From positions 1 through 64,000 of the forward strand of contig JAUVYN010000006.1 in the NCBI GenBank assembly GCA_030603065.1: 64,000 nucleotides of DNA. Direction: 5' to 3'. The DNA comes from Pseudomonas sp. GTDB taxonomy: Bacteria; Pseudomonadota; Gammaproteobacteria; Pseudomonadales; Pseudomonadaceae. Below the pieces are notes generated by a model, which was not told the origin of the DNA, ran no database searches, and saw only the letters and a program-made list of their open reading frames with translations. A program made the translations under genes and the position numbers. Shown one piece after another: positions 30,601 to 38,477 of the stretch (position 1 is its first letter; each line of letters begins with the position of its first letter).

Positions 30601-30683
30601 CACTGGTCGGAACGCTGATTACACTGCTGTTCCTGCCGGCACTATATGCGCTCTGGTTCAGGATAAGACTCACGCAAGCCTGA
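27618..30683 (+). CDS. RND efflux pump permease (MexK/TriC-like)
   Basis: A 1,021-residue proton-driven exporter of the HAE-RND class. Twelve membrane spans in two halves with large periplasmic loops are apparent. The proton-relay Asp pair is present in LGLLVDDAIIAIE (TM4), and an 'ITLGALIIALG' segment precedes it. The N-terminus (LGRAEDPVFAVRSTIVTAAWPGA) looks closer to the MexK/TriC branch than to MexB. Members export biocides such as triclosan and some antibiotics; the real substrate is unknown. No outer-membrane factor gene accompanies it, so it probably recruits a shared OprM- or TolC-like channel encoded elsewhere. Confidence 0.93.
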   Translation: MKAGGGRSFNVSALAVEERSVTLFFLLLIGLAGLYAFLSLGRAEDPVFAVRSTIVTAAWPGATAEQMQEQVADRLEKRLQEVAYFDKIQTTARPGRLDMLITFEDYTPSAVLPQLYYEIRKRMQDEAALLPPGVQGPFVNDDFGDVYFSLYALTAPGLPPRQLVRQAETLRDAFTRVEGVQKVRIIGERPERLFVDLDLQRLAQLGIGLEQIADALEAHNRLLPAGLIETSGPRMYWRLDADLADPEAVADVPLRIGEQLIRLGDLARIERGYEDPPGYLLRAFTDDAVMLGIVLRSGVNALDVGAELADTYVRLQAELPLGMSLRQVTNQREAITRAVDLFQYKFLLAVLVVMLVSFASLGLRPGLIVGIAVPLTLGITFLLMLMRGINLDRITLGALIIALGLLVDDAIIAIEMMLVKMEEGWDRLSAAAHAWTATAAPMLSGTLVTIIGFVPIGFARSGVGEYTGNIFWVVAFALLASWLVAVIFTPYLGVLLLKDPKPHAITETQGHYQTPGYQRFRRLIQGCVTYRKSLVAGTVGLFLLAVIGMVGPVQKQFFPSSDRPEVLVDIFMPEGSSLAATDRVARRVEALLAKQPEVVSLAAYLGAGAPRFFISLNPEQANPAFAKVVAIAEDAAGRDRLMQLLREEVAAGAFPEARVRIHRLLFGPPVAWPITFRVLGPDPAVIRPIAAEVLETVQANRHVVGAHLDWGDRVPAAHLVLDKDRLRAMGLTPRELASQLQVQWGGAVATFLREDSRSVPLLLRGENLQLTGFEDLPVRTADGRSIPLSQAGLIELRSEDPVLKRYNREPYISVQADVTGAQPPDVTWALWSELEALRDRLPPGYHLEIGGTVEQSAKGQASIRKVQPVMLALMLVVIMLQMRSFSGTFMVLATAPLGVIGAALALLLGNQPFGFVALLGLTGLAGILMRNTLILTKQIDDNLAAGMLPAEALVEATVQRTRPVLLTAVAAALAFVPLTFDAFWGPMAYVLIGGTLVGTLITLLFLPALYALWFRIRLTQA

Positions 30684-30691
30684 GCGCTCCT

Positions 30692-31117
30692 CTAGATGCC
30701 GTGCCGGCTGAGCAGGTTGTCCACCTGGCCGGCACTGGCCGGTTCGGTAACGGTTTCCAGCAGTTCGCCGGCAGCGTTCAGAAGGCTGATATCACCATCG
30801 CTGGTGCCGTGCCGGTCGGCAAATGATCGGCCATCTGGCTGACCCAGGTGCGCTATGCGAAACGCCGCCCTTTCGGCGTAGTCGTTCTGAATCGGCTTGA
30901 GGATCTCGAGCACCTGCGCGCCGCCCAGGTAGTTGACGTCACGAGTAAGAACCAGCACTGGCTGTCCCTGGCCGATCACCGTTAGATCAGTGGAAATGCC
31001 GGCACGGGGAAGCTGCGTCCAGGCGATAGCTACCATGGCGAGGATGAGCGCGATCACGAAGGTCAGCATGACCGGAGTAGGAATGCCCTTGCGAGCCGGG
31101 GTGGGGTTATCGCTCAT
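30692..31117 (-). CDS. Membrane-anchored periplasmic protein, hypothetical
   Basis: A 141-residue protein with one N-terminal membrane anchor (~16-34) and a ~105-residue, probably periplasmic domain. That domain ('IGQGQPVLVLTRDVNYLGGAQVL' start, later 'SDGDISLLNAAGELLETVTEP') has the alternation of a thioredoxin-like or beta-rich fold, but no CxxC is present. I do not recognise the family. GAGGA precedes the ATG. A TATACT on the minus strand (31146-31151) could be its -10. It ends eight bases from the convergent RND permease. Confidence 0.65.
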   Translation of the reverse strand: MSDNPTPARKGIPTPVMLTFVIALILAMVAIAWTQLPRAGISTDLTVIGQGQPVLVLTRDVNYLGGAQVLEILKPIQNDYAERAAFRIAHLGQPDGRSFADRHGTSDGDISLLNAAGELLETVTEPASAGQVDNLLSRHGI

Positions 31118-31262
31118 GGTGTCCTCTCAGTGTGCGGGGCGCCATAGTATAACCCAGCACGTTTGCATTCTCGCCGACGGCACCGGCCGCGCCCGCCCGA
31201 AATGGTAACTCGAGACGAATCGCCCCTTGCTGCCGGGGCTGCACAGGGCTTCAAAATGTCTC

Positions 31263-31291
31263 TTGTCATTTTCTGCTCTGTGAAATAGAGT
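31263..31291 (+). promoter_or_regulatory. Candidate promoter for the 31324 operon
   Basis: TTGTCA (31263-31268), a 17-base spacer and TAGAGT (31286-31291) fit a sigma-70 promoter 32 bases before the next start. It probably serves the membrane protein/regulator pair and perhaps exbBD-tonB. Confidence 0.45.
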
Positions 31292-31323
31292 GCTTTGTAA
31301 TAACAACAAAGAGTGATTCGATC

Positions 31324-31872
31324 ATGCCACCTTCCGCTGAAGAGGCCGCTCTGGCCCTGCGAGAAATCGCCGCTATTCGCGAGCGCGCTGCGGGTTTTCA
31401 GGACTACCGTGCCGAGAGCAGCCAATTGCTCGTCTGGGGCTGCGCTTACATCATCGGCTTCACGCTGTCCGCCCTGTTTCCCCAGTATCTGTTACTGGTC
31501 TGGCTGCCGGTAGTGGCAGCAGCATTGGGGGGCGGTGCCCTGGTGGCCCGTCGCAGCTCCAGGGCGGTACCCGGTATCGCCTGGCGTTATCTTGCCCTGA
31601 TCGGCAGCATCATCCTCTTCTGTGTCCTCATCCATTGGGTCGTCTGGCCGATCTCGCCAGAGCAGGGCGGCATGATCGCGCCGCTGCTGATCGGCACATT
31701 GTTTCTTCTTCGTGGCGTCATGCTGCGTCCGCGCTATCTGGTTATCGGGGGTGGGCTGATCGGCGTGAGCCTTCTGGGCTACCACCTGTTCCACGCGATC
31801 TTCTGGTGGTGGATGGCGTTCGCCTTTGGCGGTGGGGTGCTGCTTAGCGGCTGCTGGCTAAGGAGATTCTGA
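31324..31872 (+). CDS. Polytopic membrane protein paired with a regulator, hypothetical
   Basis: A 182-residue protein with a cytoplasmic N-terminal helix (EEAALALREIAAIRERAAGF) and about five or six membrane spans from residue 38 on. The helix-then-membrane pattern and the adjacent small winged-helix gene match a common bacterial pair in which the two act together as a sensor or regulatory unit; the precise function is not known. It overlaps the next gene by one base (TGATG). No transport signature is visible. Confidence 0.72.
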   Translation: MPPSAEEAALALREIAAIRERAAGFQDYRAESSQLLVWGCAYIIGFTLSALFPQYLLLVWLPVVAAALGGGALVARRSSRAVPGIAWRYLALIGSIILFCVLIHWVVWPISPEQGGMIAPLLIGTLFLLRGVMLRPRYLVIGGGLIGVSLLGYHLFHAIFWWWMAFAFGGGVLLSGCWLRRF

Positions 31873-32198
31873 TGCAGGCGCCCAATGAGATCATTCACCA
31901 GCCGGTGCGCCTTAGGATAATGGCCGCCCTGAACACGCTCGGTGCCGGCGAATGGCTGGAATTCGTGGCCCTGCGGGCCATCATCGATACCACCGACGGT
32001 AATCTCGGTGCGCATCTGACTACGCTCGAAAACGCCCAGTATGTACGTATCAAGAAGGATTTTCAGGGGCGACGGCCGCGCACACGGGTGGCCGTTACGC
32101 CCAAGGGGCGTGAGGCCTTCGCCAGTTATGTCGCTGCCTTGCACGCGATCATAGCACCCGCCATGCAGGATTCGGAGCCGCCCGGTTCCGACGATTGA
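31872..32198 (+). CDS. Winged-helix (MarR/ArsR-like) regulator
   Basis: A 108-residue DNA-binding protein of the small winged-helix type (I recall PF13601). The start IIHQPVRLRIMAALNTL is the first helix, 'TTDGNLGAHLTTLENAQYV' holds the recognition helix and the 'KKDFQGRRPRTRVAVTPKG' wing follows. GGAG lies seven bases before the ATG, and translation is coupled to the preceding membrane protein. It likely regulates its own operon, and possibly exbBD-tonB, which starts 43 bases later. Confidence 0.85.
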   Translation: MQAPNEIIHQPVRLRIMAALNTLGAGEWLEFVALRAIIDTTDGNLGAHLTTLENAQYVRIKKDFQGRRPRTRVAVTPKGREAFASYVAALHAIIAPAMQDSEPPGSDD

Positions 32199-32240
32199 TT
32201 TCACATCAAGTCCCGATAACAAAAGTCACAAGGGGTCATC

Positions 32241-33086
32241 ATGCAGGTTCTTACCGTTGGTTCCATGGCCAGCCGCTGGCCGGCTCGTCTTCGTCTGGTC
32301 GCGCTTCTGCTCCTGCTTGGCGGAACTCTTCTCGGGGGCGGGCTGGTCTTCGCTCAAGCGGAAACCGCGGCGGCCCCGGCGGTCGCTTCGGCGCAGACCC
32401 TGGCAGCACCAACGGGCGAGCGTTTTGGCGTGCAGGAGATGTTTGCCCAGGCCGACTGGGTGGTGAAGGGCGTGATGATATTTCTGGTGTTTTGCTCGCT
32501 GGTCACCTGGGCGGTGCTGTTCGAGAAGATGGTGGTTTTCGCCCGAGCCCGCAATGCTAACCGGCGCTTTCTCGATGCTTTCCGCCAGGGCGATCTGCAG
32601 CGTCTGGAAGAGCAGGCGGGTTCCAGTGCGATGGGCAGGATGTGGCAGGTGGCGCACGCCGAGCTCGGCCATTTTCGGCAGGCCGGGTCCGAGCAGAGCG
32701 CGGACCGCATCAATCGCCTGCTGCAGCGCATGTCATTGAACGCGAGCATCGTGCAGGAGCGTGATCTGGCGCGTCTCGGCAGCATGATGGGGGTGTTGGC
32801 GACCATTGGCGCCACAGCGCCCTTCATCGGACTGTTCGGTACCGTCTGGGGGATCCTCAACAGCTTTGCGAGCATCGCCACCATGAAGTCTGCCAGCCTC
32901 GCCATTGTGGCGCCGGGTATCGCCGAGGCATTGCTGGCGACTGCGCTCGGCCTGTTCGCGGCTATCCCGGCGGTAATGATCTTCAACAAGTTCGCGCGGG
33001 ACATCAACGGCTTCGTGGGCTCGCTCGACAACTTCACTGCGGAAATGATCGCCAGCACCTCGCGCCAGCTCGATGGGGTGAGCTGA
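32241..33086 (+). CDS. exbB: TonB-system energiser ExbB
   Basis: A 281-residue MotA/TolQ/ExbB-type proton-channel subunit. It is the long form: a signal-like N-terminal hydrophobic segment (~22-40) and an Ala-rich periplasmic stretch precede the three standard spans (~72-95, ~180-205, ~225-250). The conserved 'GVLATIGATAPFIGLFGTVWGIL' and 'IAPGIAEALLATALGLFAAIPAV' type blocks are present near 175 and 225. With ExbD it turns proton motive force into TonB movement. AAGGGG precedes the ATG. The exbB-exbD-tonB order is complete and compact. Confidence 0.95.
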   Translation: MQVLTVGSMASRWPARLRLVALLLLLGGTLLGGGLVFAQAETAAAPAVASAQTLAAPTGERFGVQEMFAQADWVVKGVMIFLVFCSLVTWAVLFEKMVVFARARNANRRFLDAFRQGDLQRLEEQAGSSAMGRMWQVAHAELGHFRQAGSEQSADRINRLLQRMSLNASIVQERDLARLGSMMGVLATIGATAPFIGLFGTVWGILNSFASIATMKSASLAIVAPGIAEALLATALGLFAAIPAVMIFNKFARDINGFVGSLDNFTAEMIASTSRQLDGVS

Positions 33087-33088
33087 TC

Positions 33089-33523
33089 ATGGCCATTCAC
33101 TTCGATTCCGGGCCGACGGTCAAGCGCCACAATTACCAGCAGAATGCGGAAATGAACATCACGCCCTTCGTGGATGTGATGCTCGTCCTGCTGATCATCT
33201 TCATGGTGGCAGCCCCGCTGGCGACCGTCGAGGTGCCGGTGGATCTGCCAAGCAACGCTGCTGCAGCCAGCCCGCCACCGACCGACCCGATCTACGTGAG
33301 TGTGCAGGCAGGGGGCGGGTTATTCGTGCAGGAAACTGCTGTCGAGTTGGGCGGGCTGGTTGCCAGTGTTCAGGCTCTTACGGCTGGTCAGACCGAAACG
33401 CGCATGTACCTGCGTGGCGACCAGGCGGTTGACTACGGCACCCTGATGGGTGTGATGAACACACTGCAGAAGGCGGGCTACACGCGTATCAGCCTGGTTG
33501 CCTCAGAGGAGCTCGAGCCCTGA
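33089..33523 (+). CDS. exbD: TonB-system stator ExbD
   Basis: A 144-residue ExbD/TolR family protein. The N-terminal cytoplasmic segment ends in EMNITPFVDVMLVLLIIFMV, which contains the essential membrane Asp of the proton path (near residue 32). A ~90-residue periplasmic domain follows ('PIYVSVQAGGGLFV', LRGDQAVDYGTLMGVMNTLQ). Length and layout are standard. It starts two bases after the exbB stop and overlaps the tonB start (TGATG). Confidence 0.95.
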   Translation: MAIHFDSGPTVKRHNYQQNAEMNITPFVDVMLVLLIIFMVAAPLATVEVPVDLPSNAAAASPPPTDPIYVSVQAGGGLFVQETAVELGGLVASVQALTAGQTETRMYLRGDQAVDYGTLMGVMNTLQKAGYTRISLVASEELEP

Positions 33524-34263
33524 TGAGGACGCCTCTCACATCCGCTGGCTGGCCGCTTCGGGCTACGGTGGTGCTGGGTTCGGTGGCGTTGCATGCGGCC
33601 TTGCTGGCCTGGCTGCTCAATGGGCGAGCGCCCCATGCGCCCCTGAGCGAGCCGATCATGATTGCCGTGGAGATGGTCGAATTGCCTCCACCGCCTCCAG
33701 ACCCAAAACCGGAACCAGAACCAGAGCCGGAACCAGAGCCAGAACCGGAACCTGAACCTGAACCAGTCGTTCAGCCTGAGCCGCCAAGGCCGACGCCGCC
33801 ACCGCCACGCCCGGCACCGCAAAGGCCAGCTGCCGCGGCGCCTGCTGCCAAACCCGCGGGTCCGCCGGTCCATTCATTCGGCGCGAACAATGACTGGGCT
33901 GCCCCGCCAGCGCCAACGCCGAGCGAGACATCCGGTCGCGGGCGACCGGTTCCCGCAGGGTACGCAGAGGCGGTGAAAGGTCAGGTAATTGCCGGGCTGC
34001 AGCGACCGGACGGTGCGGTCTATGCGCCTCCGCCGGGATACAAGGGCGACCCGAACGATTTCAAGCGCCAGTGCTTCATCCCTTACGAGATCACTGTGGA
34101 TGCATCGGGCCGGATGCTTTCGTTCGAGATAGATCGTTGTGGTGACGAGTTGCTCGATGCGGCGGCTGAACAGGCCATTAGGGCGGCCGGACCATTTCCG
34201 CCACCACCCAACCAGGGCGCTACTCGGTATGTCATTTACGGTAACGCCATTTTCATTCGTTGA
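33523..34263 (+). CDS. tonB: Energy transducer TonB
   Basis: A 246-residue TonB: one N-terminal membrane span (~13-32), a Pro-rich periplasmic spacer with uninterrupted Glu-Pro dipeptides (~62-86), then a C-terminal domain ('IPYEITVDASGRMLSFEIDRCG', AAEQAIRAAGPFPPPP) that contacts TonB boxes of outer-membrane receptors. The C-terminal domain is compact and has a Cys pair (CF... and DRCG) not common in TonB. No TonB-dependent receptor lies in the window; the gene downstream encodes a lipoprotein of unknown function instead. Confidence 0.9.
   Translation: MRTPLTSAGWPLRATVVLGSVALHAALLAWLLNGRAPHAPLSEPIMIAVEMVELPPPPPDPKPEPEPEPEPEPEPEPEPEPVVQPEPPRPTPPPPRPAPQRPAAAAPAAKPAGPPVHSFGANNDWAAPPAPTPSETSGRGRPVPAGYAEAVKGQVIAGLQRPDGAVYAPPPGYKGDPNDFKRQCFIPYEITVDASGRMLSFEIDRCGDELLDAAAEQAIRAAGPFPPPPNQGATRYVIYGNAIFIR
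33706..33771 (+). repeat. Glu-Pro coding repeat inside tonB
   Basis: Eleven or so tandem hexanucleotide units of the form GAR-CCN (for example GAACCA, GAGCCG) encode the TonB Glu-Pro spacer. Codons vary between units, so it is a protein-level repeat and not a perfect slippage tract. Confidence 0.8.
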
Positions 34264-34275
34264 CAGGAGCCACCC

Positions 34276-36879
34276 ATGAGCTTCGAACAGCACGCGCGCC
34301 TGCTGGCGCTTGCCAGTGCAATCATTCTGGCCAGTGCCTGCGCTACCGAGCCGGTATCAGGCCCGGTGCCCTTCCATGACAATACGCCGCGCGCGGTGAC
34401 CCCACGCGGCCAGACCCTGGCGAGCTTCGACTGCGCTGGAGCGCTGCCGGCTGTGCATCAGCATGTTTGCGCGAGCCAAAACCTCGCTCAGCTCGATCGA
34501 CAGGTTGATGAGCTCTACCGCGCGCAATCGCGTTTTAGTGACCTGCCGGGGCAACTGCTTCTGGAAGCCAATCAACGCGCGTGGCAGCTCAGTCGGGAAG
34601 GTCAGTGCGCTCTGCAGTCCAGCACATCGGGTACGGCAATCGATCCTCACGCTGTGGCCTGCCTGGAGTCGACCTATCGAGTGCGGCTACGCCAGCTGCA
34701 GGAGTGGCCGGTGTCTCAGGCCAAGGCTCAGGGAAGTGCGCATCCTATGGCCAGCTACGCCGAGTTTCGTCTGCAGGACGACCGCAGCCCGGAAATCTGC
34801 CGTCCGCTGGAGAGTGCGTTCAACGATAGCCTGCGACGCCAGGGCCGGGCGACGCCGGCGACTCTGAGCGGCGCGGCGCTGGTTGCTGGGTCCAATGCAG
34901 CTACCCAGCAGGCGGCCGTGAACGGGTTGTCTGTGCACGTGACTCTGCAGAATGCGGGTACCTTCGGTGGACATGAAATCCGTGCACTCGGTTTGAGTAT
35001 CGACGGTCGGCCGGTGCTCGACGAGCGAACCCTGCCGCAATGGATTGCAGAGCAGCCGAACTATGGGGGACGGGCTCACGCGTCCTCCTCACAGACCGGT
35101 GATTACGGTGCCATCGACGTGTTTACCCTGGATGGCCGGGCATTGGTGATGGTCAGCGAGACCTGGGGATTCTACTCGCCGGCTGCCCGCGGCGAATCGG
35201 CGTATGCGGGTATCTATGCTGTCAGTCAGTCCGGCTTGCAGCCGCTATGTCTGTACCAGACCTACCTCACGCCGCCACGCACCAATACGCTGGCAGGGCT
35301 TGGGGTATATGCCGCCCTTCAGTCCGAGCTCGACGCCATCGCAGGGTTGCCCCTGCCCGGATACGCACAGCACGAGCGGCGCGACAATTTCCAGTCCTGG
35401 AAGGAGCGCCAATGGACGCTGCTCAACCTGCCTTTGCTGGGGGCGGACGAGCTGTCCCGATTCGGACGTGAGGCCGCCATTCGTCAGCGTCATGACGCCG
35501 CGCTCGAAGCGCTGTTTCAGTGGTCCGAGCGTAACCTGCGCAACAAGACGATCTATCGGCGGGTGCTGCCGATGATGCAGCCGGCGCACCAGGAGCTGCG
35601 CCAGATGTTCGTTGAGCAGGGCTTGAGTGTGTCCGAAGCCCAGTTCGCGGCCGATCTGCTATTCCATGAAACCTTCGCACGGGCGATGGAAAATCTGTTG
35701 GCTCCAGCGCAGCCACCTGCGCTGCCGGTAGCGCCTTTTGCTGATTACCGGCCCCGCTTCGCTATCGCGCCCACTCCCGGCGAGCTCGAGCGCGGCCGCA
35801 ATTTCGCCACCCTGCACAGCGTGCTGCTGAACAATGCGCCGGTAGCAGCGGTTCGCGACTTCATCGATTACGAAACCGCCAATCTCGGACTGGCCCGGGG
35901 TAGGGGGCCTGACAACGATTCGGCGGTGATGGCCGCCGTAGGTAATGTCGATGCCTTGCGTCTGCTGCTGGCCCAGGGCTTCTCGCCGGATCAGCCGAAC
36001 GACTGGGGCAAGACGGCTCTGATGACCGCAGCGCAACTCAGCCGACCCGAAGCGGTCAAAGTACTGCTGGAGGGTGGCGCCGATCCGCACCGTCAGACCC
36101 TCGGTCGGCAGTCCGCCGGGGTCGGAGGGCCGGATCGGGCCGAAGCTGCGGGCCCGCAAAAAACCGCCCTGCTTATGGCGGTAGAGGACGGCGAAGCAGG
36201 CGTTATCGAGCCGCTGCTGGCGGCCGGTGCAGCCCGCCAGGCCTGGGCGGGTTATCAGCAACAACTCTGTGGAGCCTTGAAGCAGAACGCGCGGCTCGAT
36301 GAAGCCCAGCAGGCACGTTTCAGCGCTCAGCTTTGCGATACGCTGCCTGGCGAGCCAGTGCTGAGCCGGGCTGCACCAGGCAATCTGCGCCTCGGTGAGA
36401 CGTTGGTGATCCGCGATGAGGGGATGGAGTATCCGGTCACCCTGGTCCAGCGCGACGCGATGACACTGTTCGGCCGGCCGGTAGAACTGAAGCCACAGGA
36501 GCTGCGTACCAGGCTGCAGGGGCTGGCCCAGAGCACGGGCACGGCTGCAGTACGGCGTGGCGGAGCACGACTCGCCGGTCCACTGACCCTGGTATTTCCA
36601 GACCTTTCGGCCAACACCGAGAGCCGGCTGAAAATGGAGGTGAGCTTTCCGATCAACAACAGTGCAGCATCCGTGTCGGGTTACACTGTCAGCCGGCGCG
36701 AGCAGCAGCAGGTGTTGCGCGTGCCCTTCGACACCCAGCGCAACGATGTCGAAGGTACCTGGCGCGCACTGCTCAGCGCAGCCCTGACCCAGGGATTCAC
36801 GCCGACCGGGGAAGGATACGTGGTGATTCATACGAGAGGTACCAGCAGTACCGAATACCAGTTGGTGGTTACCGACTGA
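34276..36879 (+). CDS. Large lipoprotein with LprI-like, ankyrin and GyrI-like parts, hypothetical
   Basis: An 867-residue lipoprotein (lipobox LASAC, Cys22). Residues ~50-135 resemble the LprI/DUF1311 lysozyme-inhibitor fold ('SFDCAGALPAVHQHVCAS', LDRQVDELYRAQ, paired Cys). The middle (~155-500) is unassigned. Two or three ankyrin-type repeats occur at ~547-655 (ALMTAAQLSRPEAVKVLLEGGADP). The C-terminal ~130 residues (from ~735) resemble a GyrI-like ligand-binding domain. It lies 12 bases after tonB behind AGGAG, so it is in the same operon. The combination is not one I recognise. A periplasmic or outer-membrane partner of this TonB system is inferred from position alone. It may be a protein-interaction scaffold. 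Confidence 0.75.
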   Translation: MSFEQHARLLALASAIILASACATEPVSGPVPFHDNTPRAVTPRGQTLASFDCAGALPAVHQHVCASQNLAQLDRQVDELYRAQSRFSDLPGQLLLEANQRAWQLSREGQCALQSSTSGTAIDPHAVACLESTYRVRLRQLQEWPVSQAKAQGSAHPMASYAEFRLQDDRSPEICRPLESAFNDSLRRQGRATPATLSGAALVAGSNAATQQAAVNGLSVHVTLQNAGTFGGHEIRALGLSIDGRPVLDERTLPQWIAEQPNYGGRAHASSSQTGDYGAIDVFTLDGRALVMVSETWGFYSPAARGESAYAGIYAVSQSGLQPLCLYQTYLTPPRTNTLAGLGVYAALQSELDAIAGLPLPGYAQHERRDNFQSWKERQWTLLNLPLLGADELSRFGREAAIRQRHDAALEALFQWSERNLRNKTIYRRVLPMMQPAHQELRQMFVEQGLSVSEAQFAADLLFHETFARAMENLLAPAQPPALPVAPFADYRPRFAIAPTPGELERGRNFATLHSVLLNNAPVAAVRDFIDYETANLGLARGRGPDNDSAVMAAVGNVDALRLLLAQGFSPDQPNDWGKTALMTAAQLSRPEAVKVLLEGGADPHRQTLGRQSAGVGGPDRAEAAGPQKTALLMAVEDGEAGVIEPLLAAGAARQAWAGYQQQLCGALKQNARLDEAQQARFSAQLCDTLPGEPVLSRAAPGNLRLGETLVIRDEGMEYPVTLVQRDAMTLFGRPVELKPQELRTRLQGLAQSTGTAAVRRGGARLAGPLTLVFPDLSANTESRLKMEVSFPINNSAASVSGYTVSRREQQQVLRVPFDTQRNDVEGTWRALLSAALTQGFTPTGEGYVVIHTRGTSSTEYQLVVTD

Positions 36880-36906
36880 CGATCGGCGCGACCGGTATCG
36901 ATCCGC

Positions 36907-36925
36907 GGGGTCTCATATGGACCCC
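36907..36925 (+). terminator. Short hairpin after the lipoprotein gene
   Basis: GGGGTC and GACCCC form a 6-bp stem with a 7-base loop, 27 bases past the stop codon. The following bases (GTTAC) hold no clear U-tract, so termination would be weak. Confidence 0.35.
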
Positions 36926-36947
36926 GTTACAATACAGGTTGCGTTAA

Positions 36948-38477
36948 GTGACAAGAGCTTCACTTCTACTGATTTTCTGCCTGCTGCTCGGGAATCTTCC
37001 GGGTTGTGCTACATCATTGCCCAGACATGACCTGCCGCCGCAATTGGCTGTCCCGCCCGGTGCCGATTCATCCATTGCGCGCTATGTCGCCGCGCAGGAG
37101 GCCGCACCGGGCACCTCCGGATTTCGGTTGGTGAAGAACGGGAGTAACGCGCTGGCCATCCGCCTCCAGATGATCGAGACCGCCGAGCAAAGCCTGGACC
37201 TGCAGTACTACATCTACGCAGCGGACCGAACCGGGGCACTTTTTGCCGAGCGGCTGCTGGCTGCCGCTGATCGGGGCGTGAGAGTACGCCTTCTGCTGGA
37301 TGACATAGGCAATGGCTTGGCCGACTTCCGCGTCGCGGCGCTTGCGCAGCATTCCAACATTCACATCCGTCTGTTCAATCCGACCACGATACGCCATCCC
37401 TGGCTGCGCTACCTGAGTAAGGTGGCAGAATTCGGTCGGATCAATCATCGCATGCACAACAAACTGATGATCGTCGACAGTCAGATGTTCATCACTGGCG
37501 GTCGCAACATTGGCGACGAGTACTACGAACTCACCGAGCGGAACTTCCAGGACCTCGATGTTCTGGGCATCGGCGCGGTGACGCATGAGGTGGTGGCCAG
37601 TTTCGACGAGTACTGGAACAGCCACAAGGCGGTACCAATAGGTCGGCTAGCTGGTAATCAGGGGGAGGGGGTTCTGCTCGAATTGCGTCAGGTGCTCGCT
37701 CGTATTGCAGCTCACCACGCTGACGGCCCTTACATGGATGCGGTGCGTGACTCGCCCTACAATGATTTTCCGCACGGCATGCCTGGCGTCTGGCGCTGGG
37801 GCTATGCCGACTGGCTGTACGATCCACCCGCCAAGGCGGACCCCCAGGACCCGCGGAACAGGATTCCCTACGTCGGGCGTGGCCTCACCAGCCACGTAAT
37901 AGCCGCTGAATCCGAGTTGCTGCTGATGACGCCATATCTCATTCCGGGGCCACAGGGCGAGGCGATGCTGACCCGCGTGGCGGATCGGATAGAGCTTCGT
38001 ATCCTGACCAATTCCCTGGCTACGACGGACGTGCTTGCGGTACACGGCAATTACGCACCTTACCGCGCACGCCTTCTCCAAGGTGGTGTACAGCTATGGG
38101 AGCTCAAGCCGGTGGCTGGCCAGGCAGAACAGGCGAGACCCTTTTTCAACGAGTCGGTGGCCAGCCTGCACGCGAAAGCCTTTGTTTTCGATCGCACCAC
38201 GTTTTTCATCGGCTCGATCAATATGGACCCCAGGTCGATCAACCTCAATACCGAGTCGGGCGTGCTGATTAGCCAGCCTGAGCTTGCCCAGGAGATGGCC
38301 AGGCTGTTTGAGCTGTGGACATCGGACGAGTATGCCTATGCACTAAGCCTGAACGAGCGCGGGCAGTTGCGCTGGTCGTCCGGGGACGCGATGCTGACCC
38401 GGGAGCCAGAGGCATCTCGGTTGCGTCGGTTCGGTGCCTGGCTCATTCGCTGGCTACCGATCGAAGAGCACCTCTGA
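36948..38477 (+). CDS. Phospholipase D-family lipoprotein (ClsC-like)
   Basis: A 509-residue protein with a lipobox (LPGC, Cys20) and two HKD phosphodiesterase motifs: H170/K172/D177 in HNKLMIVD and H408/K410/D415 in LHAKAFVFD, the latter followed by FIGSINMDPRS. These form one active site for phosphatidyl transfer. It most resembles ClsC/YmdC-type cardiolipin synthases or PLD-family lipoproteins of Pseudomonas. The start is a GTG at 36948 with only a weak ribosome site. Its stop abuts the convergent cls gene with no gap (TGATCA). Confidence 0.88.
   Translation: MTRASLLLIFCLLLGNLPGCATSLPRHDLPPQLAVPPGADSSIARYVAAQEAAPGTSGFRLVKNGSNALAIRLQMIETAEQSLDLQYYIYAADRTGALFAERLLAAADRGVRVRLLLDDIGNGLADFRVAALAQHSNIHIRLFNPTTIRHPWLRYLSKVAEFGRINHRMHNKLMIVDSQMFITGGRNIGDEYYELTERNFQDLDVLGIGAVTHEVVASFDEYWNSHKAVPIGRLAGNQGEGVLLELRQVLARIAAHHADGPYMDAVRDSPYNDFPHGMPGVWRWGYADWLYDPPAKADPQDPRNRIPYVGRGLTSHVIAAESELLLMTPYLIPGPQGEAMLTRVADRIELRILTNSLATTDVLAVHGNYAPYRARLLQGGVQLWELKPVAGQAEQARPFFNESVASLHAKAFVFDRTTFFIGSINMDPRSINLNTESGVLISQPELAQEMARLFELWTSDEYAYALSLNERGQLRWSSGDAMLTREPEASRLRRFGAWLIRWLPIEEHL

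Noticed and set aside
33706..33771. Tandem repeat as a phase-variable tract in tonB
   Set aside because: Units differ in codon choice and keep the Glu-Pro pattern, so it is selected at protein level; such repeats are normal in TonB.
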